A DNA stretch of 60,573 nt, taken from assembly GCA_044368575.1 (NCBI GenBank), contig JBIPPH010000011.1:1-60573 (forward strand), written 5' to 3'. Both the position numbers and the translations under genes were made by a program. Positions within the stretch are counted from its first letter, which is position 1. Every line of letters begins with the position of its first letter. Shown here in pieces: positions 35,547-44,268 of the stretch. The DNA is from JABMMZ01 sp044368575. GTDB taxonomy: Bacteria; Bacteroidota; Bacteroidia; NS11-12g; UBA955. Below the pieces are notes generated by a model. That model was not told where the DNA came from. It saw only the letters and a list, made by a program, of their open reading frames with translations, and searched no databases.

Positions 35547-36131
35547 ATGCAAAGATTAATCATTTATATGGGAATACTCAGTTTTTTAAGTTCATGTTTT
35601 GTAGGTAAAACAAAACGCATCGACACAGCCCTTACCGATTCAAGCGCTAAATCGATTTATGATATACAAATCAAAACCCTTGATGGCAAAGGGGTTATTA
35701 AACTTTCTGAATTTAAAGGGAAGTATGTTGTAATCGTTAATACCGCCAGTGCTTGTGGTTTTACACCTCAATACAAAGACTTGCAAGCCTTCCATACGCA
35801 ATACAAAGACAGTAACATCGTAGTTATTGGCTGCCCTTGTAACCAATTTGGCAATCAAGAATCAGGCACAGCTGCTGAGATTGGTAGTTTTTGTGAAAAG
35901 AACTATGGTGTAACTTTTCCAATCACTGAAAAAATTAATGTGAAAGGCGAAGGCCAACATCCATTGTATGCTTGGTTGACTCAGAAAACCAATAATGGTG
36001 CTTCAGATTTTGAAGTAAAATGGAATTTCAATAAATTCATCATTAACCCACAAGGCCAATTAACTTACTATTTTGGTTCAATGGTGAAACCTTCAGATGC
36101 TGAATTTAAAAAAGCAGTGAATATTCACTAA
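35547..36131 (+). CDS. Glutathione peroxidase-family thiol peroxidase, lipoprotein form
   Basis: The 194-residue protein has a lipoprotein-type signal (FLSSC, Cys17) and a GPx domain. The peroxidatic Cys70 lies in NTASACGFTPQY; the second block is GCPCNQFGNQ (95-104), with Cys98 as the usual resolving position and an extra Cys96; KWNFNKF holds the catalytic Trp and Asn. Cysteine-type bacterial GPx enzymes normally use thioredoxin rather than glutathione. Lipidation would place it in the envelope as a peroxide scavenger. Its stop overlaps that of the convergent DUF6427 gene. Confidence 0.92.
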   Translation: MQRLIIYMGILSFLSSCFVGKTKRIDTALTDSSAKSIYDIQIKTLDGKGVIKLSEFKGKYVVIVNTASACGFTPQYKDLQAFHTQYKDSNIVVIGCPCNQFGNQESGTAAEIGSFCEKNYGVTFPITEKINVKGEGQHPLYAWLTQKTNNGASDFEVKWNFNKFIINPQGQLTYYFGSMVKPSDAEFKKAVNIH

Positions 36132-37099
36132 GCTACGCTGACTGTTCTAAAATACAGTATCGAAGCGATGAGTAACAGGTTAAGCAACTCTTTTAGCCAA
36201 TTGATTTTGCTATTGGTAAAATAAAAAGAGAAGGCGAAAGCCAAGGGCATGCTCAAAAACGAAAACTCTTGACGGGCGTTTTGTTTGCCGGTACTCATTA
36301 GTATGGTACTGGTGATTAAAAACAACATCATGTATTGAATAAAACGCCTTTGTTTGGTGGAGTTTCTGAAGAAATTTCTATACATCCTAATAACAGCTAA
36401 GAACCCTATCAATCCAATGCTAGGTAATGCCGAATACAAGGCCCAATTGGGGTTGTTAAAGGTGCCATAATCAGGGAAAAATATATGAAAGGGCAAGAAG
36501 TTATTGTTGATCAAGTAATTGATCATAGTAGCAATGTATAAAGGCATGATAAACCCAAATAAGGCCGATAAATTTTCTTTAAAATTAAAGGTTCTAAACA
36601 GGTTAATACCTATCAGAACGATCACAAAAAAGGTAATATAGGTGGTGTTTAATAGTGCGCTTAAACCTGCCAAAGTTGAAGCAGAAAAAATTGAAATATT
36701 GGTATTGTTGGAATTGTAAAGATTCAAAATGGAACCCAAAGAAAGGGTCATGAAAAAGTTAACGAAAATAACAGGACCAGCATAAAATTGATCAACAAAA
36801 ACGGAGTTTAACAACACAAAGAAATAGGCCGGTAAATACGACGGCGTAATGGACAATTCATGCTGAATACAAATCTTATTAAAGATTAAGGCTGTGGCAT
36901 AAATGAACCCAGTAGAAACGATAAAACCAACAGCCGAAAAATGGTTCAATACACTAAAAAATACTGACAAATAATTGATATCTATAGAGGGGGTGCTATT
37001 GATATAAGGCACAAACAAACCTGTTGTTCTAATGATCAAGGTAAACAGCAAAAGGAAGATGGCTGTTTGATTGTAGTTGAATGAAAATAAGCGTATCAA
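36128..37099 (-). CDS. DUF6427-like multi-pass membrane protein
   Basis: The 323 residues form about nine or ten hydrophobic helices with short loops and an N-terminal MIRLFSFNYN motif that fits the DUF6427 family of Bacteroidota. No transport or enzyme motif is recognisable. Its start shares four bases (ATGA) with the stop of the exported 488-aa protein upstream, so the pair is translationally coupled. Function unknown. Confidence 0.75.
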   Translation of the reverse strand: MIRLFSFNYNQTAIFLLLFTLIIRTTGLFVPYINSTPSIDINYLSVFFSVLNHFSAVGFIVSTGFIYATALIFNKICIQHELSITPSYLPAYFFVLLNSVFVDQFYAGPVIFVNFFMTLSLGSILNLYNSNNTNISIFSASTLAGLSALLNTTYITFFVIVLIGINLFRTFNFKENLSALFGFIMPLYIATMINYLINNNFLPFHIFFPDYGTFNNPNWALYSALPSIGLIGFLAVIRMYRNFFRNSTKQRRFIQYMMLFLITSTILMSTGKQNARQEFSFLSMPLAFAFSFYFTNSKINWLKELLNLLLIASILYFRTVSVA

Positions 37100-38562
37100 T
37101 AGATGAGTTTTATATAGGTGAAATCTCTGTTTTGGTTAATCGGTAAGACCATACTGTTACCACTGACTTGGCTGTATTCAGAGGGAATGACCATGGCGTA
37201 ATATTGTTCGTTGTTTAAGACAATTTTTTTAGTGAATTGTCCATTGGCCTGAAAGCTAACTTGAATGATGTCTGAATTGGCGCTGATTCTATCGTTGTAG
37301 AGTATGTGAAAGTCGCGCTCATTCACCATAACCACAATGCCATTATAGTAGCCACCATCATTAATAGAAGTCTGGTTTTTGACAATCATATTAGACCACT
37401 CTTCATTGCCTTTTGAAGTCATGCTGAACACCAGAACTTCGTCGTTATTAAAAATTCTAGCATAGGTACTCTGTGGTACGCCATTCACATAAAACACATC
37501 ACTTTGAGTAGTAATGAACATGCGTTCGCAAATCAATACACAACCCATATCTGCTTTAGGAATCAATTTTTTGATTTTAAATTTATTAAGGTTGTTGCCG
37601 TTCTTCTCATATTTAGCACCCATGATTTGGCTCACCAATTTGCGGTCTATGGTATTAATGCTTTCATACAGGCTAGTAAATTGATTGCAGTCAATGGTTT
37701 TTATACCATAGAATTGATTATCGTCTTCATCAGAGTAACCACCCAAATAGGCAAGGTGCATACAATTATGAGCAGAATTATAGGCCAATTGATAAGCACC
37801 AATAAAACATTCATTGTTATTCAAAACATCCACTTGAATCTTGTTGGTTTGGGCATTTAAACACACCGTAAAATGTTTGAAATCACTTGCAGATTTGCTT
37901 TTGGCATCAACTGTTTGAGTTAAAACGGCGAATAAATTACCTGTAGAATCTATTTCAGAATCGCCAATATATATTTGCTCAAAGGGTTTATTGATCCATG
38001 TGTTGCCAGAAGATATAATTTTAGCATTTTGAAACAAGGTGTATTGCAATTGCGTTTGTTGATTGCTGTCTTTTAAAAACCAAACATTGAGTTTATCACT
38101 TAAAGGATCAAAGTCTACTTGAATATCTGAAATGTCATAGGCATCAGCACCAAACTCATAAAGGGTTTTAGGGCTGCCTTCCATTAAGTTGGAGTCAATA
38201 ACATTTAAGAGCAGTTTACTCAATTTGCCCTTGTTATAGTATTTGTAGAGGTAGTGAATTTGATTTTGGGAAACGATCACTTTTTGTAATTCACTGCCAG
38301 GAATCTTAAATACTTTTGACTTTTTGAGTTGAAGTTTTTGATCGAATTGCTCAATGATAAAGTATTTTCTGAGCATTCGGTTTTTGTGTTTTAAAACAAA
38401 TACACCGTATTGGTTTTGACCCACTACTCTGGTGTAGTCCGTATTTTTATTTTGATTGGCATTTTTAGCCCAAAGAATGTCTTGTGACAGCGCAGATTGA
38501 CTGCTCAACAAACAGCATAACCACAAAAGTGGTTGAAATTTTAGTTTGAAGGGCAGTTGCAT
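37096..38562 (-). CDS. Exported protein of unknown function
   Basis: The 488 residues start with a signal peptide (LLSSQSALSQ) and continue as a Asn/Lys/Tyr-rich beta-strand protein. Short repeated strand-turn motifs with Asp/Asn resemble a beta-propeller, but no PD40, Kelch or BNR signature is clear. There is no T9SS tail, so it is probably periplasmic or outer-membrane associated. It is coupled to the DUF6427-like gene by an ATGA overlap and is divergent from hflX. I do not recognise a family. Confidence 0.75.
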   Translation of the reverse strand: MQLPFKLKFQPLLWLCCLLSSQSALSQDILWAKNANQNKNTDYTRVVGQNQYGVFVLKHKNRMLRKYFIIEQFDQKLQLKKSKVFKIPGSELQKVIVSQNQIHYLYKYYNKGKLSKLLLNVIDSNLMEGSPKTLYEFGADAYDISDIQVDFDPLSDKLNVWFLKDSNQQTQLQYTLFQNAKIISSGNTWINKPFEQIYIGDSEIDSTGNLFAVLTQTVDAKSKSASDFKHFTVCLNAQTNKIQVDVLNNNECFIGAYQLAYNSAHNCMHLAYLGGYSDEDDNQFYGIKTIDCNQFTSLYESINTIDRKLVSQIMGAKYEKNGNNLNKFKIKKLIPKADMGCVLICERMFITTQSDVFYVNGVPQSTYARIFNNDEVLVFSMTSKGNEEWSNMIVKNQTSINDGGYYNGIVVMVNERDFHILYNDRISANSDIIQVSFQANGQFTKKIVLNNEQYYAMVIPSEYSQVSGNSMVLPINQNRDFTYIKLIY

Positions 38563-38585
38563 GTTTAAATCAATTGCTAAATTAC

Positions 38586-38593
38586 TATGTTTG
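38586..38593 (+). promoter_or_regulatory. -7 promoter box for hflX
   Basis: TATGTTTG matches TAnnTTTG and lies 31 bases before the TTG start of hflX, in the divergent gap. Confidence 0.45.
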
Positions 38594-38624
38594 CAGGCGA
38601 ATACAAAATTACCTCATTTAATAT

Positions 38625-39770
38625 TTGAAACCAAAGTATTTCAGTAACAAATCCATTGTCGAAAAGGCCATTTTGGTTGGGGTTCATGCAAAATCTGAAC
38701 GCATAAACCGCTTAAATGAATACTTAGATGAATTAGAGGCTTTGGCCACTACAGCAGGCGCTATTACTTGTGCTCGTTTAACTCAAAATTTAGATTTTCC
38801 TGATCCAAGAACCTATTTAGGAGAAGGTAAGCTAAATGAATTGCACACCTTGGTGAAAGTGCATGAAGCAGATATGGTCATATTCGATGACGAATTATCG
38901 CCTTCGCAAATTCGCAACATCGAAAGGGTGTTAAAAGACATTAAATTGTTAGATAGAAGCATGTTGATTTTGGATATTTTTTCTAAAAATGCCAAAACAG
39001 CTCAAGCTAAAACACAAGTGGAGTTGGCCCAAAATCAATACTTTTTACCAAGACTAACTAAGTTGTGGACCCACCTGTCTAAACAAAAAGGGGGTATTGG
39101 TATGAAGGGTCCCGGTGAAACAGAAATTGAAACAGATAGACGGGTAATTCGCAGCAACATTACTAAACTAAAAGCCAGATTAGAACTGATTGAAAAACAA
39201 AATCAAGTTCAAAGACAGCACCGCAACGATAAAAAACGCGTGGCTTTGGTAGGGTATACCAACGTAGGTAAAAGCACCATTATGAATGCCCTGAGTCATG
39301 CGGATATTTTAGCCGAAAACAAATTGTTTGCTACCCTTGATTCAACGGTTAGAAAAGTGGTTTTAGAAGACCAAGAGCAGCCAGGCAGATTTGTGCCAAT
39401 TTTATTGAGTGATACTGTAGGTTTCATCAGAAAATTACCAACCCTTTTGATTGAGAGTTTTAAAAGCACCTTGGCAGAAGTGGTTGAAGCTGATGCCCTT
39501 ATCCATGTGGTGGATGTATCAAGCCCTGAGTTTGAAGCTCAAATGGATTTAGTGAATCAAACATTGTTTGATATTGGCGTTAAAGAAAAACCCATCTTAT
39601 TGGTGTTTAACAAAGTAGATGCGTATATCGCCCAACATCCTGATACCATGTTGACTGAATTCCAAAACAGTTGGTTGAGTAAAGCCCATGCGCCAGTAGT
39701 TTTTATATCAGCAACTGAAAAAACCAATTTCACGGAATTCAAACAAAAAGTGCTTCAGCTATTGAATTAA
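38625..39770 (+). CDS. hflX: Ribosome-associated GTPase HflX
   Basis: HflX is a GTPase that splits stalled or hibernating ribosomes during stress. The N-terminal HflX domain has DPRTYLGEGKL (60-70) and VIFDDELSPSQ (85-95), and the helical linker contains GIGMKGPGETEIETDRR (157-173). The G domain has G1 GYTNVGKST (210-218), G3 DTVGFI and G4 NKVD. At 381 residues it is of usual length. The start is TTG at 38625; the family N-terminus agrees and no in-frame ATG precedes it. It is monocistronic. Confidence 0.95.
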   Translation: MKPKYFSNKSIVEKAILVGVHAKSERINRLNEYLDELEALATTAGAITCARLTQNLDFPDPRTYLGEGKLNELHTLVKVHEADMVIFDDELSPSQIRNIERVLKDIKLLDRSMLILDIFSKNAKTAQAKTQVELAQNQYFLPRLTKLWTHLSKQKGGIGMKGPGETEIETDRRVIRSNITKLKARLELIEKQNQVQRQHRNDKKRVALVGYTNVGKSTIMNALSHADILAENKLFATLDSTVRKVVLEDQEQPGRFVPILLSDTVGFIRKLPTLLIESFKSTLAEVVEADALIHVVDVSSPEFEAQMDLVNQTLFDIGVKEKPILLVFNKVDAYIAQHPDTMLTEFQNSWLSKAHAPVVFISATEKTNFTEFKQKVLQLLN

Positions 39771-39882
39771 TTTTAGCCAAGTCTAATATTACCTGACTGC
39801 TTCATTTTGAGCGCTTTACTTTAAAAAAATATCAGTGAGCATTTTTGTATACACATGTAAACTATTGTAATTATTGGCTTTG

Positions 39883-39986
39883 GCGTATTAATACAATACA
39901 AATACGCTATATGTGAATAATTCTGAATACAAGATCTTTTAAGCTACCGTTCATATATCCTTAACTCCTGCGAATTTTGTGAACGG
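39883..39986. repeat. Two inverted repeats upstream of the orphan 401-aa gene
   Basis: GCGTATT at 39883-39889 pairs with AATACGC at 39901-39907 (11-base loop). CCGTTCA at 39947-39953 pairs with TGAACGG at 39980-39986 (26-base loop). The second ends seven bases before the ATG at 39993. They could be operators, RNA hairpins or chance. Confidence 0.4.
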
Positions 39987-39992
39987 AAATTT

Positions 39993-41198
39993 ATGAGGGA
40001 TAGACTGTTTTACGAACAACTGAAAGGTCAAATACAAGGGTCATTGCAGACATTTGAACTTGCTTTAGAGCAAACCAATTCCCTGCTAAACCATTGTCCT
40101 ATTTCGGTTGAATACAAACAGGATTTATTGAGCAATAGGCTAAAGATCAAATCGGCTTGGTATGCTTGTATGGTCAATAGCAATATTGATGAACTCTTAA
40201 TCCCAGAATATTTAGAAAGCAAGCAAAGCAGAAACATCCTCTTCAAAAAAGAGACGGATCAATTCTTTAAATCTATTGCTGAGTTTGATGCACTAAAGCC
40301 TAAATCTTTGGTGGATTTATACAATAGGATTTTGTTCAGTGAGGAAGCCAAGGCCAGTTCATTTGGCATGGATTTATTCTCAAGTCAAGTGGTAAATACT
40401 GCAGAATGCCCCGAAGCGTTTAAACAACTTTTTGAGTCATTTCAAAATCGCTTTGAAGGATTTGCTTGGCAGGAGCGTTTAATATTTGAAATCGCTGAGT
40501 GGTACCAAGCAGCGGATAATGGTTTTTCCAATCAAAGACAATGTTTGTTGTGGTTGAATTATCAATTATGGCAACGTTATGGCAATGGTTTTCAATTGAT
40601 CAACTTAGAGCAGGCTTTGCACCAAAACATGGCTGATTGGTCATTAAAACCGCAGGCTTGTATCAAAAATATTTTCGAAGTCATTGCTCAAGACCTTCAA
40701 CAATTGCAAGATCAAATCATTGATCAATACTGTCAGCAAGTGCAATTTGATCGCTTGAGACATCGCGAACAAACTTTGGTGAATTTTCTAATTGAACAAA
40801 GATTTGATTTGAGCGCTATTCCACAAGTTAATTTAACGACAACAAGCTATTTAATAAAGTGTTTAAATCACAAAGGTTTTATCGAATTGAAAGATGTTGA
40901 AGCCGATTGGAACAATCAGGAAGCTGGTTTAAACCTATTATTGAAAGAAGGCATTGTGGAGATGTCAAGTGAGTGGGATGGCAAAGTGAATTTGTACTTG
41001 AACACCAGTCTATGTAATGTTTCAAAACGCTTGTATAAATACCAAAATGTTCAAATAAAATTGCAACAACAAGGGCATTTAGATCAATTTAAATCTCAAA
41101 CAGTATCAACGCCAATTGTGCCAATAGATACGCCAACTGTTGTTTTAAAACCAACAGCCGAGCAAGGTCCTTCAAGACCTAAAGCCTTCTTTGGCTAA
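39993..41198 (+). CDS. Orphan 401-aa cytoplasmic protein, faintly Fic-like layout
   Basis: No signal peptide or membrane segment is present. The protein is mostly helical with many Gln, Leu and Trp residues. Residues about 95-185 (KSLVDLYNRILFSEEA, then RFEGFAWQERLIFEIAEWYQ and NQRQCLLWLNYQL) have the helix order and spacing of a Fic core, but the catalytic HPFxxGNGR motif is absent. Residues 255-300 could be a winged-helix-like module, and the last 30 residues are a flexible Pro/Thr tail. I do not recognise a family with confidence. The gene stands alone between hflX and DUF2795, with two inverted repeats just upstream and no good promoter box. Confidence 0.65.
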   Translation: MRDRLFYEQLKGQIQGSLQTFELALEQTNSLLNHCPISVEYKQDLLSNRLKIKSAWYACMVNSNIDELLIPEYLESKQSRNILFKKETDQFFKSIAEFDALKPKSLVDLYNRILFSEEAKASSFGMDLFSSQVVNTAECPEAFKQLFESFQNRFEGFAWQERLIFEIAEWYQAADNGFSNQRQCLLWLNYQLWQRYGNGFQLINLEQALHQNMADWSLKPQACIKNIFEVIAQDLQQLQDQIIDQYCQQVQFDRLRHREQTLVNFLIEQRFDLSAIPQVNLTTTSYLIKCLNHKGFIELKDVEADWNNQEAGLNLLLKEGIVEMSSEWDGKVNLYLNTSLCNVSKRLYKYQNVQIKLQQQGHLDQFKSQTVSTPIVPIDTPTVVLKPTAEQGPSRPKAFFG

Positions 41199-41420
41199 TC
41201 AATGTTCGTCTTCGTGGAAGAAGTAATCGTCGTCAGTGGGGTAATCACTCCAGATTTCCTCTATGCTTTCATAGGGTTCACCGTCGTCTTCTAATTCTTG
41301 AAGATTTTCAACGACTTCCATTGGAGCACCTGAACGAATGGCATAATCGATCAACTCATCTTTGGTTGCTGGCCATGGTGCATCATCAAGATACGAAACT
41401 AATTCTAAGGTCCAATACAT
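41199..41420 (-). CDS. DUF2795 family small acidic protein
   Basis: The 73-residue protein begins MYWTLELVSYLDDAPWPATKDELI-like sequence typical of DUF2795, in which a helical bundle with PATKDELIDYA is conserved. The C-terminal half is strongly acidic (EDDGEPYESIEEIW and a DDD run). Function unknown in Bacteroidota. Its stop is adjacent to that of the orphan 401-aa gene, and a good promoter (TTG-N18-TACTTTTG) lies upstream. Confidence 0.85.
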   Translation of the reverse strand: MYWTLELVSYLDDAPWPATKDELIDYAIRSGAPMEVVENLQELEDDGEPYESIEEIWSDYPTDDDYFFHEDEH

Positions 41421-41439
41421 GGTATAATTCTCTTTTTTG

Positions 41440-41468
41440 CAAAAGTATAGGTTTTATGTAATTATCAA
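41440..41468 (-). promoter_or_regulatory. Promoter of the DUF2795 gene
   Basis: On the minus strand TTG (41466-41468) and TACTTTTG (41440-41447) are 18 bases apart, followed by 19 bases to the ATG. Confidence 0.6.
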
Positions 41469-41541
41469 TATTTTTTTTTCTTAAATTTATAATTAACTGA
41501 AAAACAGCACTAAAAAATAAACTTAAGCTGGTAAAAATGCC

Positions 41542-44247
41542 TTAATCATGGCTGATAACTAATTTTTCGACCAAGGTTTGCTGCCCATTTCGAATACTTA
41601 CGAGGTATTGACCTGGGGCTAATGCCTGTGTTGAAATCAATTCGCTAGATACAACTTGTATGTTCAATAAACGTCTTCCGGTCATGTCTAGTACTTGTAC
41701 TTCGTATTGTGCATCTGGCGCATCAGTACTTTTTATACAGAAGGCTTTGTTGGCTGGGTTTGGATACAGTTTACAGAACTCAATTTTATCTGTTTTTAAA
41801 ACAGTAAAATCACGTAGCGTAATGCTTGTGTCGTGAGCACCGCATTGGCCATTCACCAATAATTTGACGACTTTGTTGTTGGCGTTGCTGTATGCATGAA
41901 TTGGGTCTTTTTCTGAACTGCTGTCGCCATCACCAAAGTACCACTTGTATTGCATTTGACTGCCAATTGATGTGTTTTGAAATCCAACACGGTTTTGACC
42001 ATAGTATCCATAAACAAATTGGGCTTTAGTAAAGGTGTCTGTTCCAATGTTAATTAAGTTGTTTTGGGTATAGGTTTGGGTTCCTCCACCAAAATTATTG
42101 ATGCTTAAGGTTGTCGATTTTAAACCTGGGGTGTTGTAGCTTACTTTATGTGGTCCTTTACCTACTGCATTGGCAGGAGTACCGCCGGTAAAAGTCCAGT
42201 TCCAAGCAGTTGCATTTTGATCGCTTGAATCAACATAATAAACGGGTTGAAGCATACAGGCATTTGTAGCATTTATGCCATAATTTAAATACGCCAACTG
42301 AATGGTTTTGATGGTATCTTTACTGTTACAGGTATTGCCGCTGATCAATTTTACTTGATAGCTGCCACCCAATGCATATTGATGACTTGGATTGACTGTA
42401 AATCCTGTGTCACCATCACCAAAAAGCCATAGTTCAGAATTGGGATTATTGCTGGTATTGGTAAAGTTTACTTGACCTTTCTCGGCAGCGGTATAAGTAA
42501 AATTAGGAACAATTTTGCTATCGTTTTGAATGACGATGTTTTTGGATTTATTCAAATTACCCAACAATGTCGTGATGGTTAAACTAACCGTTTTATTGCC
42601 ACCTGCACTGTAAACCACATTATGAGGCCCTTTGGTATTGGCTGTGCTAGGAGTAGCATTAGCGCCAAAGTCCCAGGCATAAGCGGAAATATTGCCTAAT
42701 GAAGAATCTGTAAAGGCTATTGTAGAATTCTTACAAGGTAAAGGACTTGAAATTGTAAAATTGGGTAAAGGATTAGCAATAGCGCAATTGCCAGGACTTA
42801 ACTTACTGTGGGCATTCTTAAGACAAACAGCGTTTAAACTTTTAGTGATAACATAATTACCACCAGCAATATCATTACCGCTTAAGTTAGGCTTGGTTTG
42901 ACCATTGGCAATAGAGTAATGCATAACTACAGCACTGTTGATGACATGCCCCATTTGATGCCCATGGCCTAATTCGTGAGTAGCTACTGATTCAAAATGG
43001 AATTGTGTAGAGGTAGCATTTCCAATAGTGTAATTCCATTTGGTTGAACTGGTAGGTCGCATTCTAAAACGGATGTCGAGCTCATTCACATACCATTGCA
43101 AATTAGGATTGTAACAGCCAGCCCAGTAACTAAAACACTGAGCTAAAACCCCGCTTGGCATGTTGTTAGCAGTGTCCCAAGCACACATGTTAACACCATC
43201 CAATTTTATTGCACTATGGTTTAAATGCCCTAAAGTATCCCAATTGATATAGGTACCACAACGCCATCTTTCTAAGCTTCTTACAAAGGCTCCTCTTGCG
43301 CCTGCAGAATCATAGAATTTTTGATTCATCTTCCAAGTGATACCATTATTGCTATTCATGCCTGTTAATTGATTCTCATAGGCTATAGTATCTCCCAACA
43401 CAATATTCAAATGAGTGTAATTAATTTTGAGAGTATCATTTGAGTTGGCTATACCATTGCCGCCAATAACCACTCTTATTTTGCCTGTACCGGCTTTAGT
43501 TCTAACTTTTACTTTGATCATGGTATCAGACCATGAAATATAATCCCATTTTAAGGCCTTTACAAAAGAAGCTCCACCATCATCACCATTTTTAAATTGC
43601 ACACTACTTGTATCGCGAGTAGGTTTAAAATTACTACCAGTAATGGTGACTATGCTTGAAGTACCTGCTGATAATGTTTTAGGGCTAATATTGCTGATAG
43701 TAGGCGCTGCACGTTTGTTGCCAATAACAATTTTTGTCAATTCAGTATTGACTTTAACCGGTTCAATTTGTGTGAAAGCTTGTATGGTTTTAGCAATGCT
43801 AAAGGCCGGGTAAGTGTTAAATACATCAGAGGCTATGCCAGTGTGTTTATCAATTTCAATAAAGCCCTGTGGGCCACTTTCTGCTACCCAATAACCATCT
43901 TTTTGTACCAATAAAAATAAGCCAATTTGACCTTTTTCTAAGCTCAATTCTGGCTCTACTTTAACAGCTTTATCACCGATTTGCCCTCCAGCCGTTATGA
44001 CTTCAATACTGGTATTGTTGAATAATTCAGAGCCTTTATAAATCTTGCTCACTTGAAGGGTATGAGCCGTCAAAATCATTTGTTGGTTATTGGCCCAAAA
44101 ACAATGTTGGTCTTGCACTTGCGCTTCAATAATGAGGGCTGCGTTTTGAATTCTCTCTTGAAGACTCAATGGCACTAAAACACATTGTGCATTAAGGGTT
44201 TCAAAACCTAGAATAAGGAAAAACAAAATTGATTGTATACGTTTCAT
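41542..44247 (-). CDS. Secreted metalloprotease with IPT and PKD domains and T9SS type A tail
   Basis: From the ATG at 44247 the product is 901 residues with a signal peptide ending ETLNAQ. An N-terminal region of about 170 residues is followed by an IPT/TIG domain (about 185-285, NISPKTLSAGTSSIVTITGSNF-like). A zincin domain (about 290-480) has HELGHGHQMGH at 424-434 and a Met-turn-like VVMHYS. Then come about three PKD-like domains (WDFGAN, WLFGDGDTG, WYFGDGDSS) and a T9SS tail (LYPNPANKAFCI). The usual Gly at position 8 of HExxHxxGxxH is Gln. It is expected to be a surface-released protease. The frame upstream of 44247 begins with a TTG lying inside the promoter box and was rejected. Confidence 0.9.
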   Translation of the reverse strand: MKRIQSILFFLILGFETLNAQCVLVPLSLQERIQNAALIIEAQVQDQHCFWANNQQMILTAHTLQVSKIYKGSELFNNTSIEVITAGGQIGDKAVKVEPELSLEKGQIGLFLLVQKDGYWVAESGPQGFIEIDKHTGIASDVFNTYPAFSIAKTIQAFTQIEPVKVNTELTKIVIGNKRAAPTISNISPKTLSAGTSSIVTITGSNFKPTRDTSSVQFKNGDDGGASFVKALKWDYISWSDTMIKVKVRTKAGTGKIRVVIGGNGIANSNDTLKINYTHLNIVLGDTIAYENQLTGMNSNNGITWKMNQKFYDSAGARGAFVRSLERWRCGTYINWDTLGHLNHSAIKLDGVNMCAWDTANNMPSGVLAQCFSYWAGCYNPNLQWYVNELDIRFRMRPTSSTKWNYTIGNATSTQFHFESVATHELGHGHQMGHVINSAVVMHYSIANGQTKPNLSGNDIAGGNYVITKSLNAVCLKNAHSKLSPGNCAIANPLPNFTISSPLPCKNSTIAFTDSSLGNISAYAWDFGANATPSTANTKGPHNVVYSAGGNKTVSLTITTLLGNLNKSKNIVIQNDSKIVPNFTYTAAEKGQVNFTNTSNNPNSELWLFGDGDTGFTVNPSHQYALGGSYQVKLISGNTCNSKDTIKTIQLAYLNYGINATNACMLQPVYYVDSSDQNATAWNWTFTGGTPANAVGKGPHKVSYNTPGLKSTTLSINNFGGGTQTYTQNNLINIGTDTFTKAQFVYGYYGQNRVGFQNTSIGSQMQYKWYFGDGDSSSEKDPIHAYSNANNKVVKLLVNGQCGAHDTSITLRDFTVLKTDKIEFCKLYPNPANKAFCIKSTDAPDAQYEVQVLDMTGRRLLNIQVVSSELISTQALAPGQYLVSIRNGQQTLVEKLVISHD

Positions 44248-44259
44248 AGCGTTGTTTAA

Positions 44260-44267
44260 CAAATATA
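44260..44267 (-). promoter_or_regulatory. -7 promoter box for the metalloprotease gene; decides the start
   Basis: TATATTTG on the minus strand, 12 bases before the ATG at 44247. It overlaps the TTG codon that the longest frame would use. Confidence 0.55.
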
Positions 44268-44268
44268 T

